Source of the DNA: Sporosarcina sp.
Lineage (GTDB): Bacteria > Bacillota > Bacilli > Bacillales_A > Planococcaceae
Reading direction: 5' to 3'
DNA: 64,000 nucleotides
NCBI GenBank assembly: GCA_026169375.1
Contig: JAPFCR010000048.1
Coordinates: forward strand, 1 to 64,000
A program made the translations under genes and the position numbers. Position 1 is the first letter of the stretch. Every line of letters begins with the position of its first letter. The notes under the pieces are model-generated. The model made no database searches and was not told the origin of the DNA. It worked only from the letters and a program-made list of their open reading frames with translations. Shown piece after piece: positions 52,238 through 60,226 of this stretch.

Positions 52238-52627
52238 ATGGGTATAATTACAGATGTTTTATTTTTATCATTAGAATTTGACTTTGAAGAAGAAGGAGCA
52301 ATCCGTTCAGAAGTTTTTTTAGAAATAGAAAAAGACGGTGAAAAATCACGTGTGCAACACAAAGTCCAACTGCAAGATGTGAGTTTCGGAGATTTTTTAG
52401 GTGAAGAGAAAATTGCTGAATTGTCTAATCCAGCAAACAATTTCAGCAGTTACATTCAAAGTCTCAGGAAGTTAATTACCTTGAAAGTCGCGAGCGATTT
52501 AAACCTTAAAGTCGCTGACGGCGAATATAAGGAAATTAAACCTACTCGTTTGAAAGTCGAGGTATTAGAAGCGTCACAAGCTGAGCAAGATGACTTACTT
52601 ATGGATATTATGATGGGGAGGCTATAA
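52238..52627 (+). CDS. Phage protein of unknown function, tail region
   Basis: 129 residues, beta-rich N-terminus and helical end. Between fibre and XkdX-like genes; possibly fibre assembly. AGAGGTGA upstream. Confidence 0.55.
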   Translation: MGIITDVLFLSLEFDFEEEGAIRSEVFLEIEKDGEKSRVQHKVQLQDVSFGDFLGEEKIAELSNPANNFSSYIQSLRKLITLKVASDLNLKVADGEYKEIKPTRLKVEVLEASQAEQDDLLMDIMMGRL

Positions 52628-52629
52628 CA

Positions 52630-52770
52630 ATGAGCGCTATATTTAATTTGTTTATGAGACAATGGTTGCGTGGCGATGCTCATTGCAGTATAGAGGATCT
52701 CGACGAAGCTGTCGAAAAGAAATTACTTACAGCGGAGCAGGCTGAACAAATCAAAAACATGGCACGTTGA
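52630..52770 (+). CDS. XkdX-like small protein
   Basis: 46 residues; short helical protein at the position of XkdX, the last tail gene of PBSX-like phages (LDEAVEKKLLTAEQAEQIKNM). Confidence 0.7.
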   Translation: MSAIFNLFMRQWLRGDAHCSIEDLDEAVEKKLLTAEQAEQIKNMAR

Positions 52771-52771
52771 T

Positions 52772-52797
52772 GACGCTGAATAAGCGTTATTTTTATG
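52772..52797 (+). terminator. Weak terminator after XkdX-like gene
   Basis: ACGC/GCGT with a 7-nt loop, then TATTTTTA. Confidence 0.45.
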
Positions 52798-52845
52798 GTC
52801 TAAATACCCTTCTTGGCGTATGATTGGGGCGAGGAGTTGAATGTA

Positions 52846-53088
52846 TTGAAACGCGAAAGAAGACAAGCCTTTTTGGAGGCAGTTTATGAATTTTTTGAGT
52901 ATGAGAATAAAAGAGTATTAAAATTAGTGAAGAGAAATAGATTGGCGGACTATAAGGAAGAATTAGAACACATAAGATATTGGCAAATGAAGGGTTATAT
53001 ACGGGTTGTACCGGACTCGCATAAGATTGATGAAATTAAGGTCAGTGGTACTCCGCTCGGAAGAAAGTTTATTAAGGAAAACCAATAA
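52846..53088 (+). CDS. Small charged protein of unknown function
   Basis: About 80 residues from TTG 52846 (GCGAGGAG 9 nt upstream). Helical first half, then a short beta part. No family recognised. Confidence 0.5.
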   Translation: MKRERRQAFLEAVYEFFEYENKRVLKLVKRNRLADYKEELEHIRYWQMKGYIRVVPDSHKIDEIKVSGTPLGRKFIKENQ

Positions 53089-53195
53089 AATCTCACTACT
53101 TTTTCATTTTTTGTGACGTATTCGGACGCTAATGCGTCGTAAAGAAAAATGCATTTTGTGTATTTCTAAACAATGAGAATATTCGTTCTCTTTTC

Positions 53196-53290
53196 TTGAA
53201 TTGTGTTTTGTAGTAAGATAAAATAGAAGCAGGTAGGAAGGGGTAGCTCCCCGACCGCAACGCACCCAGGAGTGCACCTGCTTCTTTTTA
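53196..53290 (+). other. Promoter and three-way hairpin element before the second recombinase
   Basis: TTGAAT (53196-53201), 17-bp spacer, TAAAAT (53219-53224) is a strong promoter match. A 10-bp perfect stem (53225-53234 with 53276-53285) closes two inner hairpins, GGGG/CCCC (53240-53252) and GCAC/GTGC (53262-53275), and ends in TTTTT. A transcript from this promoter would start inside the left arm, so the hairpin may instead be the late-operon terminator, or a DNA site for the adjacent recombinase. Confidence 0.5.
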
Positions 53291-53339
53291 TTTTGAGCAG
53301 AGTGTTATTCCTAAAGCGAAATACATCCTTCCTGGAGGA

Positions 53340-54338
53340 ATGAAAGTGAATACACACACAGCGGGAGAATTGTTAATTTCGGAAGTTGTGCACTATATTT
53401 CTGGGTTAGTGCCAATCAATGTTGAAGAGACAAGGAGTGAAATGTCGTCAATCATTGCACGCTACCATGTGAAAATGGTTGAAAGTGACGAAGTTCACCC
53501 TGATTTAACGGAAAAGATTCAACTCTACCTATCTACAAAGAAGTTAGAGGGGTTAAGTGCTACAACCCTTCAAAATTATGAAAGAGACTTAAATATATTT
53601 GCAGATGACGTTAAAAAGCGTTCAGAAGATATTAATTCAGCAGATATACGAGTCTATTTAGCAAAGTTTCAACACTTGAAAATGAGTTCAATAAGCACAA
53701 AACTTTCGGTTCTGAAATCGTTTTTTGGATGGTTAACCAATGAGGAAATGCTACTTCGTGATCCAACGGCAAAGTTGAGACCACCGAAACAAGAGAAGCG
53801 CATACCAAAGGCGCTGACGATAGAAGAGCTTGAAATGCTTCGTGAAGGCTGTCAGTCAAACAGGCAAAGAGCATTAATTGAAGTGCTGTATGCCACTGGT
53901 TGCCGATTGAGTGAGGTGCACGGGTTAAATGTAAGTGATGTAGACCATCAATCTATGTCGGCTAGGGTAATCGGTAAAGGTAACAAAGAACGTGTCGTTT
54001 ACTTTTCATTTCGGGCGATGTACCATTTGAAAAAATACATTAATAGTCGAACGGATGATGATTCAGCGCTTTTCGTAACCGAAAGGAAGCCTTACAGAAG
54101 AGTGTCAAAGAGAGCTATTCAGCGTGAAGTGTCAAAGATAGCGGAACAAGGTGGCGTGAAACACGTAAGCCCACACGCTTTAAGGCATACATTCGCTACA
54201 TTGACGTTAAACAACGGAGCAGAGCTTGCAGCAGTACAGGCTTTACTCGGACACGAGTCGCCTGAAACTACAATGGTCTATGCGCAATTAACAGAAGATA
54301 AAAAGCATGAAGCTTATAAAAGATATTTGGTTCAATAA
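53340..54338 (+). CDS. Second tyrosine recombinase (XerC/D-like)
   Basis: 332 residues. SAM-like N-domain (about 55-140), catalytic domain with R in ATGCRLSEVHGL, K in IGKGNKER, HALRHTFAT, GHES and the tyrosine in TTMVYAQLT. It lacks the arm-binding domain of the integrase and is closer to Xer recombinases. It lies between tail and lysis genes. It might resolve multimers of the excised phage genome or invert or exchange DNA at a local site. Confidence 0.9.
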   Translation: MKVNTHTAGELLISEVVHYISGLVPINVEETRSEMSSIIARYHVKMVESDEVHPDLTEKIQLYLSTKKLEGLSATTLQNYERDLNIFADDVKKRSEDINSADIRVYLAKFQHLKMSSISTKLSVLKSFFGWLTNEEMLLRDPTAKLRPPKQEKRIPKALTIEELEMLREGCQSNRQRALIEVLYATGCRLSEVHGLNVSDVDHQSMSARVIGKGNKERVVYFSFRAMYHLKKYINSRTDDDSALFVTERKPYRRVSKRAIQREVSKIAEQGGVKHVSPHALRHTFATLTLNNGAELAAVQALLGHESPETTMVYAQLTEDKKHEAYKRYLVQ

Positions 54339-54339
54339 G

Positions 54340-54366
54340 AGGACGCCTTTATGGCGTTCTTTTTTA
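54340..54366 (+). terminator. Terminator after the second recombinase
   Basis: GGACGCC/GGCGTTC with a TTTAT loop, then seven T. Confidence 0.8.
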
Positions 54367-54413
54367 TATGTAAAATTTTAGGGGGCGTGAGGTGAGAAAT
54401 GGAGGAGAAATCA

Positions 54414-54737
54414 ATGGAAAGTATCGTGCAAGACCACGAACAAAGGATTCTCGAACTCGAAAAAAACTACAACGAAGTAAAAAAAGAGATAACCGTTGTA
54501 CAAACCTCGCAAGCAAAAATCGAGAATATGATTTACAAGCAAAATACTGAGCAAAGGGAATTAATTAACAAACATCAAAAAGAACAATCGAAAATGTTTA
54601 ATGTGTTGCTTGAGCATACTTTAGGCATCAAGAAAGTGGATGCTAAGGAAAAGTGGAAACTCGCGGGTGTTTTAGTGGGGAGTGGTGGTCTTTTATACGC
54701 TATCTTCGAATTTTTACAAAGAATATTAGGAGGATAA
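54414..54737 (+). CDS. XhlA-like lysis-associated membrane protein
   Basis: 107 residues: N-terminal coiled coil and one C-terminal membrane helix (about 82-100), as in PBSX XhlA. Two ATGs are possible: 54399 (weak site) and 54414 (GGAGGAG 7 nt upstream). A double start is a known way to tune holin function; whether both are used cannot be seen. Confidence 0.85.
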   Translation: MESIVQDHEQRILELEKNYNEVKKEITVVQTSQAKIENMIYKQNTEQRELINKHQKEQSKMFNVLLEHTLGIKKVDAKEKWKLAGVLVGSGGLLYAIFEFLQRILGG

Positions 54738-54743
54738 TAAAAC

Positions 54744-55034
54744 ATGAAAATCAACTGGAAAGCAAGATTCAAAAACCCGCATTTTATCGCCCAGTTAATA
54801 CTGGCAATTGGAGCACCAATTTTAGCTTACATGGGGTTAACAGCACAAGACTTGACGAGTTGGGGTGCGGTCTTTAAATTGGTTCAAGAGGCGCTATCAA
54901 ACCCGTATGTACTTGGATTGGTTGTAGTAAGTATTTACAATGCCTTGCTAGATCCGACTGTTAAAGGGATTTCAGATAGCCGCAAAGCTCTGACTTACGA
55001 CAGACCACGTGATGATAAGAGATTCATTGAGTGA
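54744..55034 (+). CDS. Holin (phi LC3-type)
   Basis: 96 residues with NWKARFKNPHFIAQLILAI, a membrane helix at about 15-33 and a second at about 50-66, ending DPTVKGISDSRKALTYDRP, the phi LC3 holin signature. Opens the membrane for the amidase. Confidence 0.92.
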   Translation: MKINWKARFKNPHFIAQLILAIGAPILAYMGLTAQDLTSWGAVFKLVQEALSNPYVLGLVVVSIYNALLDPTVKGISDSRKALTYDRPRDDKRFIE

Positions 55035-55060
55035 CGATTAATTTCGTTGCTCTTTTTTTA
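55029..55060 (+). terminator. Terminator after holin
   Basis: GAG-ACGA/TTCGT-CTC hairpin followed by seven T. Confidence 0.65.
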
Positions 55061-55082
55061 TATTCAAAAGGAGGGTTAAATA

Positions 55083-56009
55083 TTGGTAGCAATTAAACAA
55101 CAACTAGTTAAACGCACCAATCGTATTTCGTCGGGTAAAAACTTAGTTAACTATATCACCATCCACGAAACAGCTAATACTGTACCTGGAGCAAACGCAC
55201 AATCACATGCTAATCTGCAATCAAATGGCAATCCAAGACAAGCGTCGTGGCATTACCAAATAGATGATAAGCAAATTATCCAGTCTTATCCCGATAAAGC
55301 TAGATGTTGGCACGCGGGCGGAAACGGTAACTATCAATCTATCGGCATTGAGATTTGTGTAAATGCAGACGGTGATTTTGCTAAAGCGATTGAAAATGCA
55401 GTTAAATTAGTAAAAATCTTAATGGCGCGCTACAACTTAAATGATACTCGTGTCGTCCAGCATAACTTTTGGACGGGTAAAGACTGTCCGCGCTTTTTAC
55501 GTAATGGATCTAAAGGGATTAACTGGACTCAGTTTAAAGCTAACTTAAACGGCACAGGTAGCACAGCAAGCAATTATCTTGTGCTTAAATACGGTGATGT
55601 GGGTGATAGGGTTAAACTTTACCAAGACAAGTTAAAACGTGCTGGATATCAAATTGATGTAGATGGCTCATTTGGTCCAGCAATGTTATCAGTAGTTAAA
55701 CAGTTTCAAGCTGATAACAATTTAACCATTGACGGTTACTTGGGACCAGACACGCAAAAAACACTTAACGCGATTTTGATTGCGCAAAGAAAAAATCCAC
55801 AACCAAAGGAGGAACCAAAATTGTATAAACCATCAGCGAAAGCGATTTTAAACCCCACTGCAAAAGTATTGCGAAGGCTAGAAAATAAAAGCGAAGACCC
55901 ACTCGATCCAAAATGGCGCAAGCAGTTGCTAGCGGGCGATTTAACAGAGTCAGATGCAATTGGATTGATTTATGTGGCGATTGATAGAGGGCAGATTGTG
56001 GGTAAATAA
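55083..56009 (+). CDS. Endolysin: N-acetylmuramoyl-L-alanine amidase with PG-binding domain
   Basis: 308 residues. Amidase_2 domain (about 15-160) with zinc ligands around ITIHETAN, ARCWHAGG and VVQHNFWTGKDCPR; PG_binding_1 domain (about 165-235, YGDVGDRVKLYQDKLKRAGY). Cleaves peptidoglycan at lysis. TTG 55083 behind AGGAGGG. Confidence 0.94.
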   Translation: MVAIKQQLVKRTNRISSGKNLVNYITIHETANTVPGANAQSHANLQSNGNPRQASWHYQIDDKQIIQSYPDKARCWHAGGNGNYQSIGIEICVNADGDFAKAIENAVKLVKILMARYNLNDTRVVQHNFWTGKDCPRFLRNGSKGINWTQFKANLNGTGSTASNYLVLKYGDVGDRVKLYQDKLKRAGYQIDVDGSFGPAMLSVVKQFQADNNLTIDGYLGPDTQKTLNAILIAQRKNPQPKEEPKLYKPSAKAILNPTAKVLRRLENKSEDPLDPKWRKQLLAGDLTESDAIGLIYVAIDRGQIVGK

Positions 56010-56013
56010 CATT

Positions 56014-56049
56014 AAAAAGCGACTATCCATGTGGACGGTCGCTTTTTTT
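56014..56049 (+). terminator. Terminator of the lysis operon
   Basis: AAAAAGCGAC...TCCA pairs with TGGA...GTCGCTTTTT, loop TG, T-run on both strands. Confidence 0.9.
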
Positions 56050-56094
56050 GTTGTAATGAGATAATCACTACAGTATCGTAAATAATTAAATTTC

Positions 56095-56120
56095 AATCCA
56101 CAACGCCGGAGCGTTGGATT
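56095..56120 (-). terminator. Terminator of the first minus-strand accessory operon
   Basis: AATCC-ACAACGC pairs with GCGTT-GGATT over a CGGA loop with a small bulge; T-rich on the minus strand. Confidence 0.6.
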
Positions 56121-56130
56121 TAAATATAAA

Positions 56131-56778
56131 TCAATTAACTCGATTTGTCAAATTATTTAACTGTTTCAATTTTGTGTAGTAATAAGACTCCACTTCGTCG
56201 ATGTGGTAAAAGTATTCACTTTCATCGACCAAACCAAATCCATCTCCTCGACTAACGACTTTGTAAGCTTTACCAACTTGGAAATTAGTTTTATTCAAGA
56301 GGCAACCAAAGGTTTTAGCGTTGCGCGATTCGATTTTAATTTGACTACCGATAGATAGTAAATCTAAATTGGTTAATTTGGAGTTTTCCTTTACCACTAT
56401 AAACGGTTTTTTTGTTATTTTCAAAGCCCTTTCGTAAAGTTTGTTAAACTCTTCTAGTTCGTTTTTAAGTTCTGCATCACGTTTGTAGATGTCGTACATT
56501 TCCTCTATCCAGTCGACCGTCCAATCAAAATGTATCATTCCTACTATTTTATATTCATCTAGTTTGCTTTCGAATGCCGCCATCTCTTCGATAGCTGCGG
56601 GAATGTCTAAGACGCGCACTTCATTTTCAAAACGCAAGACTTCCGATTTCGTAAAAATGATTTCCATCATTTCTTTTTTGCCTTCGTATTTTTCCACGCT
56701 CCCGATCATCGCATTATCTTTAATTCTGAATTCCTTTTTAAAGTCAGCAATTAGTTTATTTTTAGTTTCTTTATTCAT
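56131..56778 (-). CDS. Accessory protein of unknown function
   Basis: 215 residues, soluble. The N-terminal 120 residues are helical and acidic; the C-terminal part (NFQVGKAYKVVSRGDGFGLVDESEYFYHIDEVE) looks like a small beta barrel. ATG 56778 overlaps the previous gene. Last gene of a four-gene operon. Confidence 0.6.
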   Translation of the reverse strand: MNKETKNKLIADFKKEFRIKDNAMIGSVEKYEGKKEMMEIIFTKSEVLRFENEVRVLDIPAAIEEMAAFESKLDEYKIVGMIHFDWTVDWIEEMYDIYKRDAELKNELEEFNKLYERALKITKKPFIVVKENSKLTNLDLLSIGSQIKIESRNAKTFGCLLNKTNFQVGKAYKVVSRGDGFGLVDESEYFYHIDEVESYYYTKLKQLNNLTNRVN

Positions 56779-56779
56779 T

Positions 56780-57439
56780 TCAATCATCCTTTTCGATTTT
56801 ATTTTTATAATAATTATCCTTAAAGTACTCTTGACATTTAGTACAATAAGATGTGCTGCTTTCCGTCATTTTACCTCCGCATTGTGGGCAAAGACCGAGT
56901 TCATAACGCTCTTTAGTACGCTTCTTTTTATTATCCCTCCATCGGCATTGATCACTGCAATATATTTGTTGATATGATTTTGGTGTAAATTCCTCGCCGC
57001 AATCATCTGCCGCGCACTTTCGACGAGTGTTTGCAATGTGCATTGATTTTCCACCACCTTTTCGACAACGACCACAAGACTTGGTATATCCTCGCGTCAG
57101 GTTACTGGTAAATACCACTGATGTATTACCGCAATCACATTTACACAGCCACTTAGATGGATTATTTTTATAACCCTTTTCGGTTCTTTTGATGACTGTT
57201 AAGCTGCCAAATCTTTCGCCAATGTGTTTTGTAGAGTGTTTATTGGTAACTCTTTCCCTTTGCAAGCATCCACATGATTGAGTTTTTCCGTGTTTAAGAT
57301 TAGACATATAAACTTCTACTTCGTTCTCACAGTCACACTTACACAACCAATACCGTGCATATCCTCTACGTTCAGCTTCTATTAAAATGGTCAGGCGACC
57401 GAAACGATATCCTGTTAAATCAAGAGTTTTTTCATTCAT
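56780..57439 (-). CDS. Multi-zinc-finger phage protein
   Basis: 219 residues. Two copies of a module G-RFGxLTVI...W-CKCDCxN...SCG(C) (about 8-65 and 74-125), a zinc element CAADDCGEEFTPKSYQQIYCSDQCRWR, and a C-terminal ribbon CPQCGG...CTKCQ. The first module occurs at the front of phage DNA-binding and HNH/AP2 proteins; here no nuclease domain follows. ATG 57439 overlaps the previous stop by 8 bp. Confidence 0.65.
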   Translation of the reverse strand: MNEKTLDLTGYRFGRLTILIEAERRGYARYWLCKCDCENEVEVYMSNLKHGKTQSCGCLQRERVTNKHSTKHIGERFGSLTVIKRTEKGYKNNPSKWLCKCDCGNTSVVFTSNLTRGYTKSCGRCRKGGGKSMHIANTRRKCAADDCGEEFTPKSYQQIYCSDQCRWRDNKKKRTKERYELGLCPQCGGKMTESSTSYCTKCQEYFKDNYYKNKIEKDD

Positions 57440-57932
57440 TTTGCACCCAGTTAATTTTTCCGCCATCTACACGATAAGCGACAATTTTATCGTAATTAAA
57501 ACGGTCAGCGTATTCGTTGTAGACCATTTCTTCAATTTCTAGTTCATCCGTCTCGCCGTCATAAATTTTTTGACGGACTTCCTGGACAAAATCATGTTCC
57601 GAGAAAAACACTTCTAAACCTTCATGACCTTCTATTCCGTGGGCGATCCACTCACTGGATGGGCTGCCGTCGTAATCAATTTTAAGAAAATCGGGGTCTG
57701 TGGTTGTTAATTCAACTTTCCCACTTTCAATTTCCATGATAATATCTTCGATATTACCTATTGTATCTAAGTAATATTCGTTTAATTTTTCAATCGTTGA
57801 AAACTTAACGTTTCCTATTTCTGTTTTACCGCTAAATATACGATAAACAGTATTTCTTGGTAGTCCAGCATCAACGGCGACTGTATGCGCCGTGATACCA
57901 GAGTTAATAAGAATCTCGATGTTTTCCCTCAC
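57432..57932 (-). CDS. HTH-domain regulator-like protein
   Basis: 166 residues. N-terminal helix-turn-helix (GITAHTVAVDAGLPRNTVYRIFSG) followed by a long acidic domain. GTG 57932 overlaps the previous stop. It may control its own operon through the GTACC operators; that is inference. Confidence 0.65.
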   Translation of the reverse strand: MRENIEILINSGITAHTVAVDAGLPRNTVYRIFSGKTEIGNVKFSTIEKLNEYYLDTIGNIEDIIMEIESGKVELTTTDPDFLKIDYDGSPSSEWIAHGIEGHEGLEVFFSEHDFVQEVRQKIYDGETDELEIEEMVYNEYADRFNYDKIVAYRVDGGKINWVQNE

Positions 57933-58510
57933 TGGTTTTCACATCCTAGTGTTTTAAAGGCTTGGTTGTATTGTTCTTTACTTATTACATTCGGGATATA
58001 ACCTTCGCCATCTTCATTGACTACTTTATTGTAGTTTTTTCGCCACTCCCTAATTTCACTTTTTGTCATTAGCTTATCCGCACCTTGTCTCTCAGCGATT
58101 TTTACAATTTCTTTAGCTGCTTCTATTTCGTTAGCTTTTTCAACTATTTCTTCGTCAGTTCCATCTTTTAACTGGACGATGATTTCTCTTTCCATTTCTT
58201 CGATTAGCTGGTTGATTGTGTCGGCAGTTTCTCTGCCTTCGCAAATTGCAACACCCTTGATCTGACTGTAAGTTTTGCCAGTGTCTAAACCATGTTTTTC
58301 GTATGTTCTGTCGTAAATTTCATTGTACTCGATTGGTGAGATATGTCTTGCTTTTCCAACAACTTCTCCATTGTGGACGATTTCGATTTTCTTTGTGATT
58401 ACTACTTCGCCACCTTCCACAAATTGCGAAAACGTCTTATTTATAAAAGTTCCCTCTACCGTTACTCTTGCGATTGCTTTGCCAAATACTACCTCTTTGA
58501 TTAATTCCAT
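57929..58510 (-). CDS. Accessory protein of unknown function
   Basis: 193 residues. N-terminal beta region (KAIARVTVEGTFINKTF), central acidic helices, C-terminal helical domain. ATG 58510 is 9 nt after AAGGAG. First gene of the operon. No family recognised. Confidence 0.6.
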   Translation of the reverse strand: MELIKEVVFGKAIARVTVEGTFINKTFSQFVEGGEVVITKKIEIVHNGEVVGKARHISPIEYNEIYDRTYEKHGLDTGKTYSQIKGVAICEGRETADTINQLIEEMEREIIVQLKDGTDEEIVEKANEIEAAKEIVKIAERQGADKLMTKSEIREWRKNYNKVVNEDGEGYIPNVISKEQYNQAFKTLGCENQ

Positions 58511-58532
58511 TTCATCCATCTCCTTTTTGTTA

Positions 58533-58592
58533 GTACCACCTGCGGTACGTCTTATTGATTACAACTATACAGTACCATTTATGGTACGTCAA
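58533..58592 (-). promoter_or_regulatory. Promoter with two GTACC-N6-GGTAC operators
   Basis: Minus-strand promoter TTGACG (58592-58587), 17-bp spacer, TATAGT (58569-58564). A perfect 16-bp palindrome GTACCATTTATGGTAC (58572-58587) fills the spacer; a second, GTACCACCTGCGGTAC (58533-58548), lies downstream of the start. The starts of the two dyads are 39 bp apart. The operator differs from the lysogeny operator, so this operon has its own regulator. Confidence 0.8.
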
Positions 58593-58848
58593 CACTTTTA
58601 ATTAAATTAATTCATCTTTTTTATATTTACTTTAACAAACGCTGATTTAACGCGGTTTTCATCTATAATTATTTTAAATTTATTTTAAACATTTCGTTAT
58701 TTTCGGGATGAGTGTCTATTGCGAGTCTATTCCGAGTCTATTCGTATCTATTAATTAACATAAAAAAACCTCCCTCTATATAGATAGAAGGAAATTAAAA
58801 GGACTTCGGCAAATTTTGTGGAATATAAACGGCAAGGGGGAGTTACAT
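58593..58848. other. AT-rich interval with short tandem repeats
   Basis: Very AT-rich and without a gene. Three to four tandem copies of a 10-12 bp unit around GAGTCTATTC lie at 58709-58752. Could be a protein-binding or replication-related site. Confidence 0.4.
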
Positions 58849-59043
58849 ATGTTAAATAACATGGATGAGGAAATGGTCAATTCTCTAAAAAGGAGCATGT
58901 ATCAATCGCCGTGCACAAAATGCGGAAGGGAAATGGAGTTAATTTTCGCCCGAAAGAAACCAGGGGCGAGAGCTATAAAGGGGAAGATTTATTGCAAAAA
59001 CTGCGAAGAGGTTTTCCGGGCGACATTTGCTGGATTTAATTAA
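58849..59043 (+). CDS. 64-residue zinc-ribbon protein
   Basis: CTKCGRE and CKNCEE pairs; basic middle (ARKKPGARAIKGK). ATG 58849 behind AAGGGGGAG. The only rightward gene in the right accessory region. Confidence 0.55.
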   Translation: MLNNMDEEMVNSLKRSMYQSPCTKCGREMELIFARKKPGARAIKGKIYCKNCEEVFRATFAGFN

Positions 59044-59044
59044 A

Positions 59045-59069
59045 AAAGAGAGCGGTTTAGGCTCTCTTA
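59045..59069. terminator. Convergent terminator
   Basis: AAGAGAGC/GCTCTCTT, between the zinc-ribbon gene and the convergent membrane protein gene. Confidence 0.65.
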
Positions 59070-59621
59070 AATCGCTTTGCCGATCTCCTGGAGTATCTTT
59101 AAAAATAACGGAGACATTTGAATAAGTACATAGCCTAGTCCTGCATTCATAATTGTGCTCCATGCCTTTTCGCTGTTACCAATCATAAAAAAGAAGCAGG
59201 CTCCTACCATGATTACACTAGCAATGGGGAAGCTGATAGCAACTAATATCTGAATGACTGGATCGAGAATTGCGGCTAACATATTTAAACTTGTGTCTGC
59301 AATAACTCCAGTTTGCAATACATCGGTGCTTGCGGAAAAATCAACGGGTAAGGTAGATGGTTCATTTAATACGTTAAATGGTTCGTCTAGTGTAGTAGGT
59401 TCGGGTGGTGTATATGTAGTGGAAATATTAGTGGGATTGTTAGTAGGTATATTAGGGTTTTTAATTTTAGTTATAGTGTAAGTTGCTAAGCTAGCAGTAG
59501 CACCGGTCGCAACGGTTACGATTGTGCTATTTATCTTTTTGCTCTTCTCTTCATATCTACCACTGAAATCTGTGTATTCACTTTCGGGGACAACCTCGAC
59601 GTCTTTTTTTCTTTTAAACAT
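59067..59621 (-). CDS. Small membrane protein, pilin- or conjugation-like
   Basis: 184 residues. A basic N-terminus and one hydrophobic segment (about 32-50) precede a Pro/Thr-rich linker (52-95) and two membrane helices (about 112-150 and 155-180). The C-terminal pair of helices with a short loop resembles TrbC/VirB2-like membrane subunits of conjugation systems, but identity is too weak to name it. Last gene of the RHH-FtsK-Replic_Relax operon. Confidence 0.5.
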   Translation of the reverse strand: MFKRKKDVEVVPESEYTDFSGRYEEKSKKINSTIVTVATGATASLATYTITKIKNPNIPTNNPTNISTTYTPPEPTTLDEPFNVLNEPSTLPVDFSASTDVLQTGVIADTSLNMLAAILDPVIQILVAISFPIASVIMVGACFFFMIGNSEKAWSTIMNAGLGYVLIQMSPLFLKILQEIGKAI

Positions 59622-59635
59622 CTATCCATCTCCTT

Positions 59636-60226
59636 TTATTTAATGTCATTTACGGTAAAGACCATGACAATAGGTAAACCTTCGCAAGCGTCCTTCAACT
59701 GATTTCTTCTATGCTCCGTTGTAGTAAGCCATACAATAGTAGGGAAGTGGCCGAGTTCACTTTCAATCGCGCCATATTCATAAAGATCTTTGTATCTCTT
59801 GATTTTACTTCTGTTTTCTTTCATAGTTTGCGTATTATCGACTTCGACAAAGTGTTTTCTGTCCCAACTATCTGTAAACATCGCATCTACAACAACCGCT
59901 TCAAATCCATCTGATACTTTTATTTCATTTTTCCAACCCTTGGGACAATCAAAATATAACCAAATGTCGTTTCTCATAATTGCGTGATGTATGTGACCAC
60001 CTTTTTTACGTATCTTTCCGCAGTCAACATATTCTCTACCTAATTTCGATAGATAGTAAATCGTTTGATAACCCCCGCGTACTTTCATGAGGTATTTTGA
60101 TAAACCCTGAAGCACCCGATTTGTATGTCGTATCGTGCCTATTTTGAAGTAGCTATTAATCTGATCTCTCGTCAAAAAGTCAAACTTCTTCAAAAGTAAC
60201 AGTATTGACTCTTCTCGTTGGTTCAA
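59636..60226 (-). CDS. Replic_Relax family protein
   Basis: 196 residues. An N-terminal winged helix (ILLLLKKFDFLTRDQINSYF, then VRGGYQTIYYLSKLGREYV) is followed by the nuclease-like domain of the replication-relaxation family (AVVVDAMF, KHFVEVDNTQTMKENRSKIKRYKDLYE), found in plasmids and phages of Bacillales. TTG 60226 gives a start just inside the FtsK-like gene. Confidence 0.8.
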   Translation of the reverse strand: MNQREESILLLLKKFDFLTRDQINSYFKIGTIRHTNRVLQGLSKYLMKVRGGYQTIYYLSKLGREYVDCGKIRKKGGHIHHAIMRNDIWLYFDCPKGWKNEIKVSDGFEAVVVDAMFTDSWDRKHFVEVDNTQTMKENRSKIKRYKDLYEYGAIESELGHFPTIVWLTTTEHRRNQLKDACEGLPIVMVFTVNDIK

